Source: Pelecanus crispus
Taxonomy: Eukaryota; Chordata; Aves; Pelecaniformes; Pelecanidae
Direction of reading: 5' to 3'
DNA length: 64,000 nucleotides
Assembly (NCBI RefSeq): GCF_030463565.1
Contig: NC_134659.1
Span: 8,130,511-8,194,510 of the forward strand
Both the position numbers and the translations under genes were made by a program. The notes beneath the pieces were generated by a model that was given only the letters and a program-made list of their open reading frames with translations, was not told the origin of the DNA and made no database searches. How positions within the stretch are numbered: position 1 is the stretch's first letter; each line of letters opens with the position of its first letter. Positions 13,567 to 55,650 of the stretch are shown one piece after another.

Positions 13567-16500
13567 CAACATGCTTATGTGCTTCCCCAAAACTCAGCAA
13601 ATCCAGACCATCAGCTACAGTGGGAAAGCCAAACAGTCAGGGCAGCCCCCGGGCGTCTCTCCACGACCCCGTCCTGTGGACCTGGCCACCGGCTTGGGAA
13701 GCTGCCCCGGAGGAGCAAGGACAAACCCTCCTCGCTGAGATTTTCTCAATGGATGGGTATTTTTAGCTCAGGCCTCGTGGCTGGCCGTCCCCGCCGGCTG
13801 TGACAGGGTGAGCCGTCCCCGCGAGGCCTCCGCCAGCCGGGGGAAGGTCACCCCGTGACGGATCGCAGCACGTTCTGCCCGGGGCTCACACAGCGTCGCC
13901 TTTGTGTGCCTCCCAGCCGCCACCATCCATCACAGGCTAACCTGACAGCCGGCAGCAGAACCCTAATCCCCCGCCGGCTCCGAATTACCCGGGGCGCAGC
14001 CTGCAGCCGCCGTGGGCACCCATGGGACCCGGGAAAAACCGTCCCGCTTGTCCGTACCCCAGCAGTCGTCTTTGCGGGGTGCTTGGGGGGGGTGCGGGCT
14101 ATGACGGGAGCCTCCCGGTTGCCCAGACACCAGCATCCCTTGATGATGGCTACTTGCCTGGCAATTATCGTTATCCCTGATTTGTTATCCGCCGGGATGA
14201 GCCCGCTGGACACATGGACCCCAGACCCCACTGCGTCCCCTCTCTGTGTCCAGGATTAGGGTCATCCTTGGCAAAGAGGGTCCAATGGAGGAGCAGAGCC
14301 TCGGCCAGGTGGGCGCGGCGTTATCCCGGCTCCCCGTACCTGTGGCAGCATGGACAGCCTGGATGAGCCCCCCAAAAGGTGCTGGAGCGAAGGCAGGTGC
14401 TGGGGCTGCTACCCCAGCTGGGGTCCCTCTTCCCCAGCCCCCTTCCCGCGCTGGCACTGGGTGCCTTTTCCTCCCCATCTCCACAGGCTGCCTCCTGCCT
14501 CCACTGCCCGCTGAGCCGCGGGGACATGGTGGCCTCAGTGGCCCATGGGGGCTGGCTTGCCCCCATCCCTCCCTGCTCCTCTCCTGGCCGGGGAAAGGCC
14601 ACCGCAGCGGCCGGCGCCTGCTCCGCCAATGCCGCCCCTCTTTTATGAAGTGCTAAATGCTTGACCGCTCTCTTGTACGGGTCTGCCACGTGCCCCACAG
14701 AGCCAGTTATGTCACCGCCGGGTTCCTCATCCTCCAAACACCCTCTTGCAATTAAAAAAAAAAAAACATTTATATGGTAGAGCCGGGGCAGTCCTGCAGG
14801 CGTCCCTCGCCCAGGGACCTGGCTGCAGCCGGGGGGGCTCACCAGGGTCATGTCCACCAGCAAGCGCCGCTGATAAAGGTCCCCAGGAGCGAGCCAAACT
14901 GCTTGATGTGATGATGTGAAGATGATGGGAAGCCCTCGGGCTCAGGTTATCTCCCTGTAACAGCTTTGCGCCTGCCCCTGGCTCCTTGGTAAACTCTCAG
15001 GGATGAATCCTGCCTCTTCCTAACTGCTTCTCGCCTAACTCAGGGGCCAAGCTGGTGCCCTGATTTCTTTCCTTCTTGAGTATTTCAGGGGTTTGATTGA
15101 CCCTGGGGAGCACAGGGGCTGTGCCGAGGGTGAACCTCAAGGCTGCGGGTCCTGCTTTCCTTGCTGCAGATTTTTTATAGATGCTAAAACCGTGGGGACA
15201 GCAAATCCCCAGGGCTGAGACCCCGGGAGAGTTGAAATCAGGGTGAGGACATGTTATAAGGCTCCTGGCACCAAAGAAATCACTACAAAGAGAGAAGAGC
15301 ATCGTGGTGGGCTCCAAAAAGGCTAGAAATCAACCCAAAGTGAGCAAGGGTGCTGGCAACGGGTGCAGGGAACGCGCTGCGGCGCAGCCTCTCTGGGAAG
15401 GGGGGATTTGGGGAAGGAAAATCCTGGCAGGGCTGGCCCTGCTCTTTGCTGACATTCTTTCCACTGACCGATCCCTCGGCTGGAATCTGGCCCGGAGCAG
15501 GAATAGGAGGAGATGGGAGATGGTTTCTGACGTTCCTGATGGAAAAAAAAAACCCAACCTTCTGAATTAAAGACAAAGCAGGAGAGACGCAGTTGAGCAG
15601 TTGGAGTCAGTAGGGAAGGGCTAGGGATGGGTTGAAATCCCACCTGCGCTGCTGCTTGTGCAGGGTCTGTGATTGTGCCTCAGTTTCCCCATTGGGAAGG
15701 CGGGAGCGATGCGTCTTTGCTGGGAGAAGGGTGCGGCAGGGTGGCGATGGGGCTTTGCTTACCCGCACGTACAGAGGCCGGTCCTGGAGACCAGTTGGGA
15801 TGAGCCAGAGCCGGGGCGGGAGGGGATCCAGCCCAGTTCAGCTCCTCTGCCGGGGCATGGGGACACGTGGGGTCCTTTGGGTTTGGTGTACGGGAGAAGC
15901 CACGAATGTGGATTTTGTGCCAGAAATGCCGCTCTGGGATAAGGGACTCGGCCAAGGACCTTCAGGAAGCCCATGGTGGAGGGAAGGCTGAGCCTGGCGT
16001 GGTCCTACCTGCTCCTGCCTGCCTGCTCGCTCCATTCCTGGGGGCGGGCAGGAGGGACGGGCAGCGGAGCGCGGGGGCTGGCACCGGGACGGGTGCTGCA
16101 CGGCCAGGGTGCCCACGGGGAAAGGGCTGGACCCTGGGGTGCTCCCGGCATCCGGGTGCCCGTACCAGGGCTGGATTCCTCCGCTTCGCCGTGGCTTCAG
16201 CAGAAGCAGGATCAGGCCCTTATGCTGTGACATGGGCTGGCAGGATGGGGTCACGGGAAACTCGGGAGGCGAGCGGGAGCGGTGTGGGGCGGAGCGGGGT
16301 GGGGAGGTGGGAAAGGCCAAGCGGCGGAGGGTGCTGTGCCGGCGTGGGGTCCGACTGCAGGGAAGGCGCGGACCCAGGGTGCAGGGTGGCCGCCACGAAG
16401 GGACGAGGGTGCCTTGGCCGGGCAGGCCACGAGGCCAGCGTGGGCTCCCCCCAAGCCGGCCGTAACCGAAGGGACCAGATGATGCGGGAACGCGGCGGGG

Positions 16501-16706
16501 AGCTGGCAGCCCCCTGCCGTCCCCGGTGGCACCCCTGGGCTCGAACAAAGCCCTTGTTCGCGGGGCGGCCGAGCTGCCCTCCCCGCCGTGCCAGCTCCCC
16601 CAGGCCCCCCCGGCACGGCTGCGGTCCGGGCAGCGTAATCCCCGCGGGGAGAGCACATGAAATCAGATGGACAAGTTTTGATGTGAGGCAGCAGCTTAGG
16701 GTGGGC

Positions 16707-16715
16707 TCAGGTTTC
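16707..16715 (+). promoter_or_regulatory. MYOG: MEF3 (Six1/Six4) site
   Basis: TCAGGTTTC is the MEF3 motif bound by Six1/Six4 upstream of mammalian myogenin. It lies 20 bases before the MEF2 site, in the same order as in mouse. The match is exact; binding is inferred. Confidence 0.82.
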
Positions 16716-16726
16716 CTTTAGGTTTT

Positions 16727-16736
16727 CTATATTTAT
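16727..16736 (+). promoter_or_regulatory. MYOG: MEF2 site
   Basis: CTATATTTAT is the A/T-rich MEF2 element of the myogenin promoter. It differs from the textbook consensus only at its last base and has the same form I recall from the mouse gene. It stands 28 bases before the TATA-like box. Confidence 0.85.
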
Positions 16737-16763
16737 CTCCGTGATTTAATGCCAGCGCCGGGG

Positions 16764-16769
16764 TTTAAA
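16764..16769 (+). promoter_or_regulatory. MYOG: TATA-like box
   Basis: TTTAAA in the context GGGTTTAAATGGCACC, very close to the mammalian myogenin core promoter. It is the only TATA-like element at the right distance from the coding start. Confidence 0.8.
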
Positions 16770-16779
16770 TGGCACCAAG

Positions 16780-16785
16780 CAGTTG
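16780..16785 (+). promoter_or_regulatory. MYOG: Proximal E-box
   Basis: CAGTTG, a CANNTG bHLH site about ten bases before the predicted transcription start. It corresponds to the proximal E-box through which MyoD-family factors act on the mammalian gene. Confidence 0.78.
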
Positions 16786-16848
16786 GCGTGAGGAGAGGGA
16801 GCAGCCGTCCCCAAGCCGCGCACACGTCCCCGAGCCGCCCACGCGCCC

Positions 16849-17328
16849 ATGGAGCTCTTCGAGACCAACCCTTATTTTTTCCCGGACCAGAGGTTTTACG
16901 ATGGGGAAAATTTCCTGGGCTCCCGCTTGCAGGGCTATGAGCCGGCAGCGTTCCCCGAGCGGCCCGAGGTGGCCCTGTGTCCCGAGGGCAGGGTGGCTTT
17001 GGAGGAGAAGGACTCAGCCCTGCCCGAGCATTGCCCCGGGCAATGCCTGCCCTGGGCCTGCAAGGTTTGCAAGCGGAAGACGGTCTCCATCGACCGGCGG
17101 CGGGCAGCCACCCTGCGGGAGAAGCGCAGGTTGAAGAAGGTGAACGAAGCCTTCGAGGCGTTGAAACGCAGCACCCTGCTCAACCCCAACCAGCGGCTGC
17201 CCAAGGTGGAGATCCTGCGCAGCGCCATCCAGTACATCGAGCGCCTGCAGAGCTTGCTCAGCACCCTCAACCAGCAGGAGCGGGAGCAGAGGGACCTGCG
17301 CTTCCGCCCCGCCGCTCCCCAGCCCGGG
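16849..17328 (+). CDS. MYOG: MYOG coding exon 1
   Basis: Residues 1-160, holding the activation domain, cysteine-rich region and the entire bHLH. The start ATG follows CGCGCCC, a favourable context. The exon ends CCCGGG before GTAAGT in phase 0. Confidence 0.97.
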
Positions 17329-20300
17329 GTAAGTGCCCCTGCGCGTCCCCTGGCGTCCCCAAACCTGGGCTGGGGACCGGCACGGGGGCGATGCCCCGTG
17401 GGGGTGATCCCAGGCGGAACCATCGTGGGCAGCGCTGGGGCACTGGGTCCTGCTGGGGGGAGCAGGACCCCCAGCCCTGGGTGCAAGGCAGGGGCTTGCC
17501 CTGTCGCGGGCTGGTAAATCCGTCCGGCACAAAGGCTCGGGGCAGCGATGATCCAGCCCCAGCTCAGATCCCCGGCAAAGGGGCTGATAGGAGCTTTTTC
17601 CCCGTGAATGGATGTAGTGGGGGCTAGGGGGTCCGGTGCTGGATGCTGCATTAAGCGTGGCACATGTGCCTGGGCTTGGGAAGGATAACAAAGGCAAAAA
17701 TGAGAGAAAATAATATAAAATTAAAATAAACAAAGCAAAAAAAAAAAAAAGACAGAATAAGATAAAATAACATAGAATAAAATAAAATAAAATAAAATAA
17801 AATAAAATAAAATAAAATAAAATAAAATAAAATAAAATAAATAAATAAAAAAATTAGCACCGCCCCTGCTCACAGACACAGGCACACACTCCTGGTTTCT
17901 CCCTGTACAGTCTTGGGGTGGCAGAACCCACAAAGCCCGCAGTCAAACACCGTCACGGGAGTCACCGCCTGCTGCCTCCCGCGACCCCCGCAGATATCGG
18001 TGCTCCTGGGTGCCGAACCCGCAGCTCCCCTCCCCTCTCCCCCGCCGCCCTGCCATTGCCGGTGCCACCGAAGGTGCCGACTCGAGAGCTGGGCGAGGAG
18101 GCGCGCAGCCGCTGTGTCTTGCTGCAGCCCCGAGCAGCGACGCCGCGAGCCAGGCCCCGTCGCACCGCAAGATTTTGGTGGTTTAACCGAGTTTTTGAGA
18201 GATACTTTTAGCTGCCGTCTGATTTCTGGGGGGATGTCTGGGCATGCACTTCCCTGCTGCTGTGAGGCTTTGTATATGGAAATGTATAGATAGCTATAGG
18301 TATAGATGGTATAGGCAGAGATTGTATAGATGTAGAGGAATTGGTTTAGTGGTGGACTTGGCAGTGTAGGTTAATGGTTGGACTGGATGATCTTAAAGGT
18401 CTTTTCCAACCTCAACAATTCTATGATTCTACATAGATGTACGTACAGGTATAGGCATTGATGATACAGATATAGATTATATAGATAGATGTAGATGTTG
18501 AAGTTGATATAGATGGAATGGATATGGATATAGCTACAGCTATATAGATAGCTATAGACAGATAGAGGTAGAGATGATAGATATAGATACAGATGTAGAT
18601 ATATAGATATAGATATAGATATAGAGATATAGATATAGATATAGATATAGATATAGATATAGATATAGATATAGATATAGATATAGATGGACTTTATAAG
18701 AGGCACAGAAAAGAGGGGTTCACAAAGATTCATCTCCTTTCAGAGTAAGGGATTTAAGGACCAAAATAGCAGGTACCCGGCTAGCCCAACATTTAGAGCT
18801 GAACAAAGGACCGGAAAAGCTTTTAGGCTCCATCATCTATATTCTTGGGACTTCCTGGTGTAACCCCAATGCATCCACTTGGGTTTGATTTGGTTGGGTT
18901 TGTTGGCTGCTCCTGCAAACGTGACCCAAACACGACCCACACCAACTGCGTCGCTGCTGCTCCGAGCCGTCCCTTCTCCCAGGCACAGCCAGGGGTTTAC
19001 GTATTGAGTGCAAAATCCAGTATTTTGGGAAAACAAAAATAACTACCTGTAAGAATTTCCTGCTTTAGTAGGAAATAAATCCAAGTGTTAATAATTAGCC
19101 TGTGCTGCCACGAGCCCGTAGACCCAAAGTGCCATTTCCAGGCTGCTACAAATAGTTGGGTGCTTGGGGTTGCTCCTATAAATCATATTTTGGGTTTAAC
19201 CCCGTCTGGCATCCAATTCCAGATAAAGACACACACACACAAAAAGTTAATTCAGAGCTTTGCTGAGCAACGCTCTCATTTTTCAGGCTGTCAGCTCTTT
19301 TCTCTGAAATAGCTGTTCAGCCCCAAATCCACAAATCAAACTGCCAGAAGTTCTTCCCCAGAAATCCCCTTGGGATGGCCTGAGGGTGTCCAGTCTGTGT
19401 GTTGTTTTTTATGAGCCCGATGAGGTGATTTTCAGCAAAAAGCTGTTTTGCCCAAGGGCGTTTTCCATCTGTAGCCTTTTCTCATAGTCTCTGGGTAAAG
19501 AGACACTTTTTTACCTGCCGTGAGCAGATGGCCCCGCTTCTCCTGTGTCCAGAGCCCAAAAAGGAGTTTTTTCAGCCTTTATGGTTAACGAAGCATCTGA
19601 TGGGTCCTGGGGACCCCGAACGCTGCTTTGCAGGCAGGGAGGGACATGCCCACCTCCTCAGGGATGTTGTGCTGCAGTGATCGGGCACCCGGGGTATTTT
19701 TGGGGTGGCTGGTGGGCTTTGGCCGGGCTTGGAGGAGGTGAGACCCATGGTCGGCATCTCGGCTCTTTGCAGGCAGCCAGCGAGTGTGGGTCCGGCAGCT
19801 CGTCCTGCAGCCCCGAGTGGAGCAGCCAGCTGGAGTTTGGCACCAACCCTGCGGGTAAGGTCCTCCCCACCTCGCCCCGGCGTCCTGCAGCCTCACTGGG
19901 CTCTGCGGGGGGAGGCAGTGGGGTCACCACAGCTCTGGAGCAGAGCACGGCTGAGCCAACCTGCCCCGAGCAGGAGATCCTTGGAGCAGGGTACAAAAGG
20001 AGCCTTGTCCTTCGCTCCCCACCCCGCTGTTGTGGAGAGATGAGCTCCCTCCGGCTCATAAATCCTTCCTTGGCTCGATGCTCAGCGAGTTCAGGCGTCT
20101 CTCACTGCCTGATTTCACCAAGACGCCTGCTCTTCGGAGCTGAGTAACGGGACTGCAGCAGCCCCGGGCCCCAGCGGCTTGGTCCCCATCAAGGGTTTGT
20201 CCGTCGCCGTCCCTTGGCTTGGCTTTGCCTGCTGCGGTGCTGAGCATCGCTGAGCATCGCTGCTCCGGGCTCCCCTTCCCTCCCCACGCCCCCTCTGCAG

Positions 20301-20741
20301 CTGCTGATTTTTTTTTTTCCCCATTATTGCAGTTATCCATCCCCCTGCCAAATCCACCTGTTTTTTTTTCCCCAGAAGGCAGAAACTTAAATCTCATTTT
20401 CCAGTGGGGAATAAAACCTAAAAAGTGTCCAAAAGTTTCACTCCCCATTGCCCTCGCCAGGGGAAGGTCTCATCCCCCCCAGGGTGGGAGCTGGGAGCGG
20501 GTCCCCAGGTCACTCTGGCCGTGCGGGGGGTCACGGGGTCCCCCCTGCGCGGAGCCAGGAGCCGTCCCCACCGTCACGGTCCCCGTCCCCGGCAGTCATC
20601 AGCCGCTTGCTCCCTGCAGATCACCTCCTGGCCGACGATGCGGCGGAGGACCGCAACCTCCACTCGCTCTCCTCCATCGTGGAGAGCATCGCCGTGGAGG
20701 ATGTGGCCGTGACGTTCCAGGAGGACCGGGTTCAAAACTGA
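16849..20741 (+). CDS. MYOG: Myogenin (complete, three coding exons)
   Basis: Muscle-specific bHLH transcription factor that acts in the nucleus as a dimer with E proteins on E-boxes to drive myoblast differentiation. Coding exons 16849-17328, 19773-19854 and 20620-20741 total 684 bases: 227 residues and a TGA stop, the length I recall for chicken myogenin. The N-terminal acidic region opens [12 protein letters not shown] cysteine-rich segment with the tryptophan motif LPWACK (about 68-72) is the PBX-contact region in this family. The basic region [12 protein letters not shown] (83-94) carries the myogenic alanine-threonine signature, and helix-loop-helix runs to about 135. A serine-rich middle precedes the C-terminal helix [12 protein letters not shown] (205-216). 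All junctions are GT-AG. The gene is head to head with ADORA1 and convergent with PPFIA4. Introns are 2444 and 765 bases. Confidence 0.97.
17760..17855. repeat. AAAAT pentanucleotide microsatellite
   Basis: A near-perfect run of AAAAT units, about 14 uninterrupted copies from 17776 on, preceded by degenerate AT-rich sequence and ending in AAATAAATAAAAAA. It creates AATAAA words inside MYOG intron 1 on the coding strand, none with the context of a used poly(A) site. Confidence 0.93.
18260..18690. repeat. TAGATA hexanucleotide microsatellite flanking a CR1 tail
   Basis: Degenerate TATAGA-like units occupy 18260-18340 and 18433-18596, then an almost pure ATAGAT array runs from 18597 to 18689. 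A CR1 3' end interrupts the left part. The purity gradient suggests a young expansion at the right end. Confidence 0.9.
18341..18432 (+). mobile_element. CR1 LINE, 3' terminal fragment
   Basis: Carries the CR1 3' UTR end: GGTTGGACTGGATGATC, then TTCCAACCTCAACAATTCTATGATTCTAC. The ATTCTATG octamer is diagnostic of CR1 3' ends. Only about 90 bases remain, typical of severe 5' truncation. It lies in sense orientation in MYOG intron 1 and is closely related to the fragment at the right window edge. Confidence 0.9.
19773..19854 (+). CDS. MYOG: MYOG coding exon 2
   Basis: Residues 161-187 plus one base of the next codon; a serine-rich segment beginning [16 protein letters not shown]. The acceptor is CTCTTTGCAG and the donor GTAAGG, phase 1. 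It matches the short middle exon of vertebrate myogenin. Confidence 0.96.
20620..20741 (+). CDS. MYOG: MYOG coding exon 3
   Basis: Completes an aspartate codon across the junction and ends VQN then TGA. It holds the conserved C-terminal helix [12 protein letters not shown]. The acceptor is CTCCCTGCAG. Confidence 0.97.
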
Positions 20742-21265
20742 GCCGGCGCAAACCCCGGCGGCTCTTCGAGCTGGTAATGGGGTGGGAATAAGATGCCGGA
20801 AGGGTCCAGCCGCTGGAAATCGTATTTACCCCTCCGGCGTCGTGGACTGCACCGCTGAAACCACTCGCCTCCTTTCCCACTCCTCGCGAAACGCTCCCAC
20901 TCAGCCAGCTGAAAAAAAAAAGGGGGGGAGAGGTGGGATTTCGGCAGCTCTGCGGCCCCACGCTGGCGCGGCCCCGGTTCCTGTGAGGGCGGCCGCCCGG
21001 CTTCGGGCTCTGCTTCGCTCCCCGTCTGGGGGTGATCGGTTTTTGGGGGCCAATGTGTGTGCTGGGTTCGCTTGCTGATTTTTTTCCAAGATGCTCTTCG
21101 ACCAACGACTCTCTCTGGCTGGTGCTGAGCCCCGCGGAGGCTGCCCACGCCGTCTTTTCTACTGAACGCTGTGTGGAGTTGCTATTTGATTTTTTTTTTA
21201 ATTATTATTTTTGCTAACTTATTTGGATTTTTTTTTTTTTTAAATAAAGGCATTCTTGTTTGAAT
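20742..21265 (+). other. MYOG: MYOG 3' UTR
   Basis: From the TGA to about 17 bases past the AATAAA at 21243. T-rich runs at 21188-21240 precede the signal. I see no further coding sequence. Confidence 0.8.
21243..21248 (+). terminator. MYOG: MYOG poly(A) signal
   Basis: AATAAA followed by the T/GT-rich sequence CATTCTTGTTTGAATGG, a normal downstream element. It is the first good signal after the MYOG stop codon. Confidence 0.9.
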
Positions 21266-21328
21266 GGCTTGGGGCTTCCTTTACTGCTGTCCTCCTCTGC
21301 GCAGGTCTCCCCTAATTCCCAGGTTGGG

Positions 21329-21409
21329 GATTTCTCTATATCAGAAAATTTCTGATAGAAATAGATTTCTGATAGAAATAGATCTAGATTTCTCTATATC
21401 AGAAAATCC
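21329..21409. repeat. Inverted and direct repeats in the MYOG/PPFIA4 spacer
   Basis: A direct repeat GATTTCTCTATATCAGAAAA occurs at 21329-21348 and 21387-21406. Between the copies lie two tandem 17-base units of the form TTTCTGATAGAAATAGA. The join at 21339-21357 is a perfect inverted repeat, TATCAGAAA-A-TTTCTGATA. It sits between the two convergent poly(A) signals. Confidence 0.85.
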
Positions 21410-21584
21410 AGCTGCACCTCAGCGGTGGGAATTGGATGTTCCACACTTAAATCAGCCCTGCAGAGACCAGTGATTTCACTGTTTGCAACTGGTGCTCAGC
21501 CCTGTACCCCAAAAACTCTTGGGGGAGCTAAGATTAATTATATTTTTAATTTGGGCTCTAGAAAGAAGGCTCAAGTCGGCACTG

Positions 21585-23345
21585 TTTTAAAATCCTGTTT
21601 ATTGGAACACACATACATCCTTTCCTGACCCGATCCAGGGTTTGGAGTCCATGCAGTACCAATAATATGACGAAAGAAATAGGGCATCAATATAAAGGGC
21701 TCACCGACTCTTCAAATTAAAAAAATATTTAATACTGTATTAGGCAAATAATACACCGAAAAGACATCGTGACTGTATAGCCTCTCAGATATTGCACTTC
21801 CAGACAGCACATGATAAGTATAAGGTCATTCCAGCCATCAATAAATATCACATCAGAAATAGGGGCCACACAAGGCAAACGTGGCATGAGGAGATGAAGA
21901 GATCCTACCCTACGGGGGGGAAATGGGAAGAGTTAAGAGCCTCCTGGATTGATCCCTGCCCGTAGCCTGGAGGCAGGAGGGGAGAGCATCTCCTCTGCAC
22001 CCGGAGGGGAAGGGATGGGCACGTCCTGGGGCGGTGGGTGCCCCCGCCATGTCTCCCCAGGCACCCAAGGAGGGTCCATTCTCCCGCGGGTGCCAGTACC
22101 ATCCCAGCCGGCATCGAGCCGAATGGGGTGGTTCCAGCCCTTCCCCACGCAGCCCTTCGTGGACCCGCCGTGCAGGCGCAGCCTCCTCCCCGCGTGGCAT
22201 CTGGCAGCACCCCAAAACGCAGCGCCCCGGCTGCCCACCCCTTGGCAGCCAGCCACTCTCCTTGCCCCCACGATGGCCGGTTCCCGCTCCGTCCCGTGCA
22301 GCGCCGACCCTGGCACTGGCTCCGGCCCCTCAGCCCCTCCTGGGGGCAGCTCCTTGCCTGGCCGCCTCAGCGTGAGGATTTTCATGAGCCTGAATCTTCC
22401 TTGGCGTCGAGTCCTGTGGGCAGCAGCGTCCCTGATGCCCGGGGCTTGGGCGAGTCAGTGCAGCAGCCCATGGCATATTGGCAACATGAACCAGGCAGGA
22501 GAAAGGTTTCCAAATATCGCAGCCCGCTTTTGGGGTGTCTCTGCCGCTCCGCTGGGTTGCACCACGCTTCTGCCAGAGACGGAGCGGGCACCCAGCGAGC
22601 GCATCCGTAGGCCAGCCAGCGCGGGGAGAGGTGGGAGCCAAGCCACAGGCGGGAGCCACGGGGAGCCAGAGGAAGTGGTGGGGTGCACGAGCAGAAGGGA
22701 GAGCATCCCTTTCGGTCCACAGCAGCAAGACTGCAGCGTCTGTTGGTTTGCGCCGAGGAACAGGCGCAGGCTGGGCCCTTGTCCTGAAAGGCAGCCGGCA
22801 CGTGGCCGTACGGACAGTGGGGATGTGCTGAGAAGCGAAGCGGGAAAGGTCCCGTGAGGATGGCGGCTCACCTCCGCATGTGCACCCGCCCGCCAACAAC
22901 CCCAGATGGAGCTGGCAATGAATCCTCCTGGCGCAGGGGTGCCGTGCCCCAGGGTACAGCAGGGTCCCAGGAGCCTCTTTGAAGTGCTCAACTATCCTTC
23001 TCTCAACCCAGTGGGACCTCCCATCTAGGATGGCAACCTGGGGTCCCCAGGGGAGCTGTCTGTCCAGAGCCTGGACAAACCGTACATGATTGGGATGCTG
23101 AGCATCCCTTCTGCATCATCTCAGGGTCCTGTGAGCCTCAGGCAGCAGCAGGCTGTCCCCCCACCGCTGAGGTCTCCATGGTCCTCCATGGCAAGGCAAA
23201 CCTTGGTGAAGGCAGACACCCTGCCTGGTGATGCTGGGCAGAGGACGCTGGGCCTCATGCTCTCCTTTCAGTCCCCATCCAGCTCCGAGGCCTTCGTCCT
23301 CCTCGCACTTACCCAGGGCCGGGCTGGCTCCCGTCACGCTGACCC
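21585..23345 (-). other. PPFIA4: PPFIA4 3' UTR (inferred)
   Basis: Runs from the TGA at 23346 to the poly(A) signal at 21598. The distal 300 bases (21600-21900) are AT-rich, as is common at the ends of long neuronal 3' UTRs; the middle (21940-22860) is GC-rich and contains long fortuitous open frames on both strands. No other gene is recognisable here. Confidence 0.65.
21598..21603 (-). terminator. PPFIA4: PPFIA4 poly(A) signal (probable)
   Basis: AATAAA on the minus strand, about 1.74 kb beyond the PPFIA4 stop codon and the only canonical AATAAA I find on that strand between the stop and MYOG. T-rich sequence follows in the minus direction. An ATTAAA near 21727 is a possible earlier alternative. 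Confidence 0.7.
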
Positions 23346-55592
<32,247 letters not shown>

Positions 55593-55650
55593 GGTGAGGC
55601 GTGACAGGTGGGCAAGGTGCCCAGTGGGGTGGGTGGTGGGTGTCGTTGAG
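55593..55650 (-). other. PPFIA4: PPFIA4 5' UTR part of exon 1 (inferred)
   Basis: A possible acceptor GGCCCCGCAG lies just before 55650 on the minus strand, which would make this a 58-base leader spliced from a more distant non-coding exon. If the acceptor is not used, the UTR simply extends further. No promoter is evident here. Confidence 0.35.

Larger units (their letters stand above)
3531..16640. other. Intergenic spacer between ADORA1 and MYOG
   Basis: About 13 kb of mostly GC-rich sequence between two divergently transcribed genes. I read the open frames on both strands and recognise no protein family; the longest (for example 3614-4612 and 12844-13803 plus) are proline, glycine and alanine-rich and look like products of composition. 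Apart from minisatellites at 12028 and 13296 and a CpG-richer stretch at about 16020-16640, I see no defined element. Regulatory DNA for either neighbour is likely here but cannot be placed by eye. Confidence 0.6.
16650..16848 (+). promoter_or_regulatory. MYOG: MYOG proximal promoter and 5' UTR
   Basis: In order: E-boxes CACATG (16654) and CAGATG (16664), a MEF3 motif (16707), a MEF2 motif (16727), a TATA-like TTTAAA (16764) and an E-box CAGTTG (16780), about 70 bases before the ATG. This order and spacing match the mammalian myogenin proximal promoter, which is driven by MRF, MEF2 and Six proteins. The TATA element predicts transcription from about 16790-16795 and a 5' UTR of roughly 55 bases. 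Confidence 0.85.
17329..19772 (+). other. MYOG: MYOG intron 1 with repeats
   Basis: A 2444-base GT-AG intron. It contains an AAAAT run, a CR1 tail and a TAGATA-type microsatellite, each listed separately. No additional coding exon is recognisable. Confidence 0.9.

Noticed and set aside
12844-13803. A 319-codon plus-strand frame with repeated cysteine-rich blocks.
   Set aside because: The repeats come from the 39-40-bp minisatellite, which is open in several frames on both strands at once.
15838-16656. A 272-codon minus-strand and a 284-codon plus-strand frame just upstream of MYOG.
   Set aside because: They overlap each other in a CpG-rich stretch, are low-complexity, and resemble no family.
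21949-22857. A 302-codon plus-strand frame near the PPFIA4 3' end.
   Set aside because: It lies in the inferred PPFIA4 3' UTR, in GC-rich DNA with similarly long frames on the opposite strand, and has no recognisable domain.
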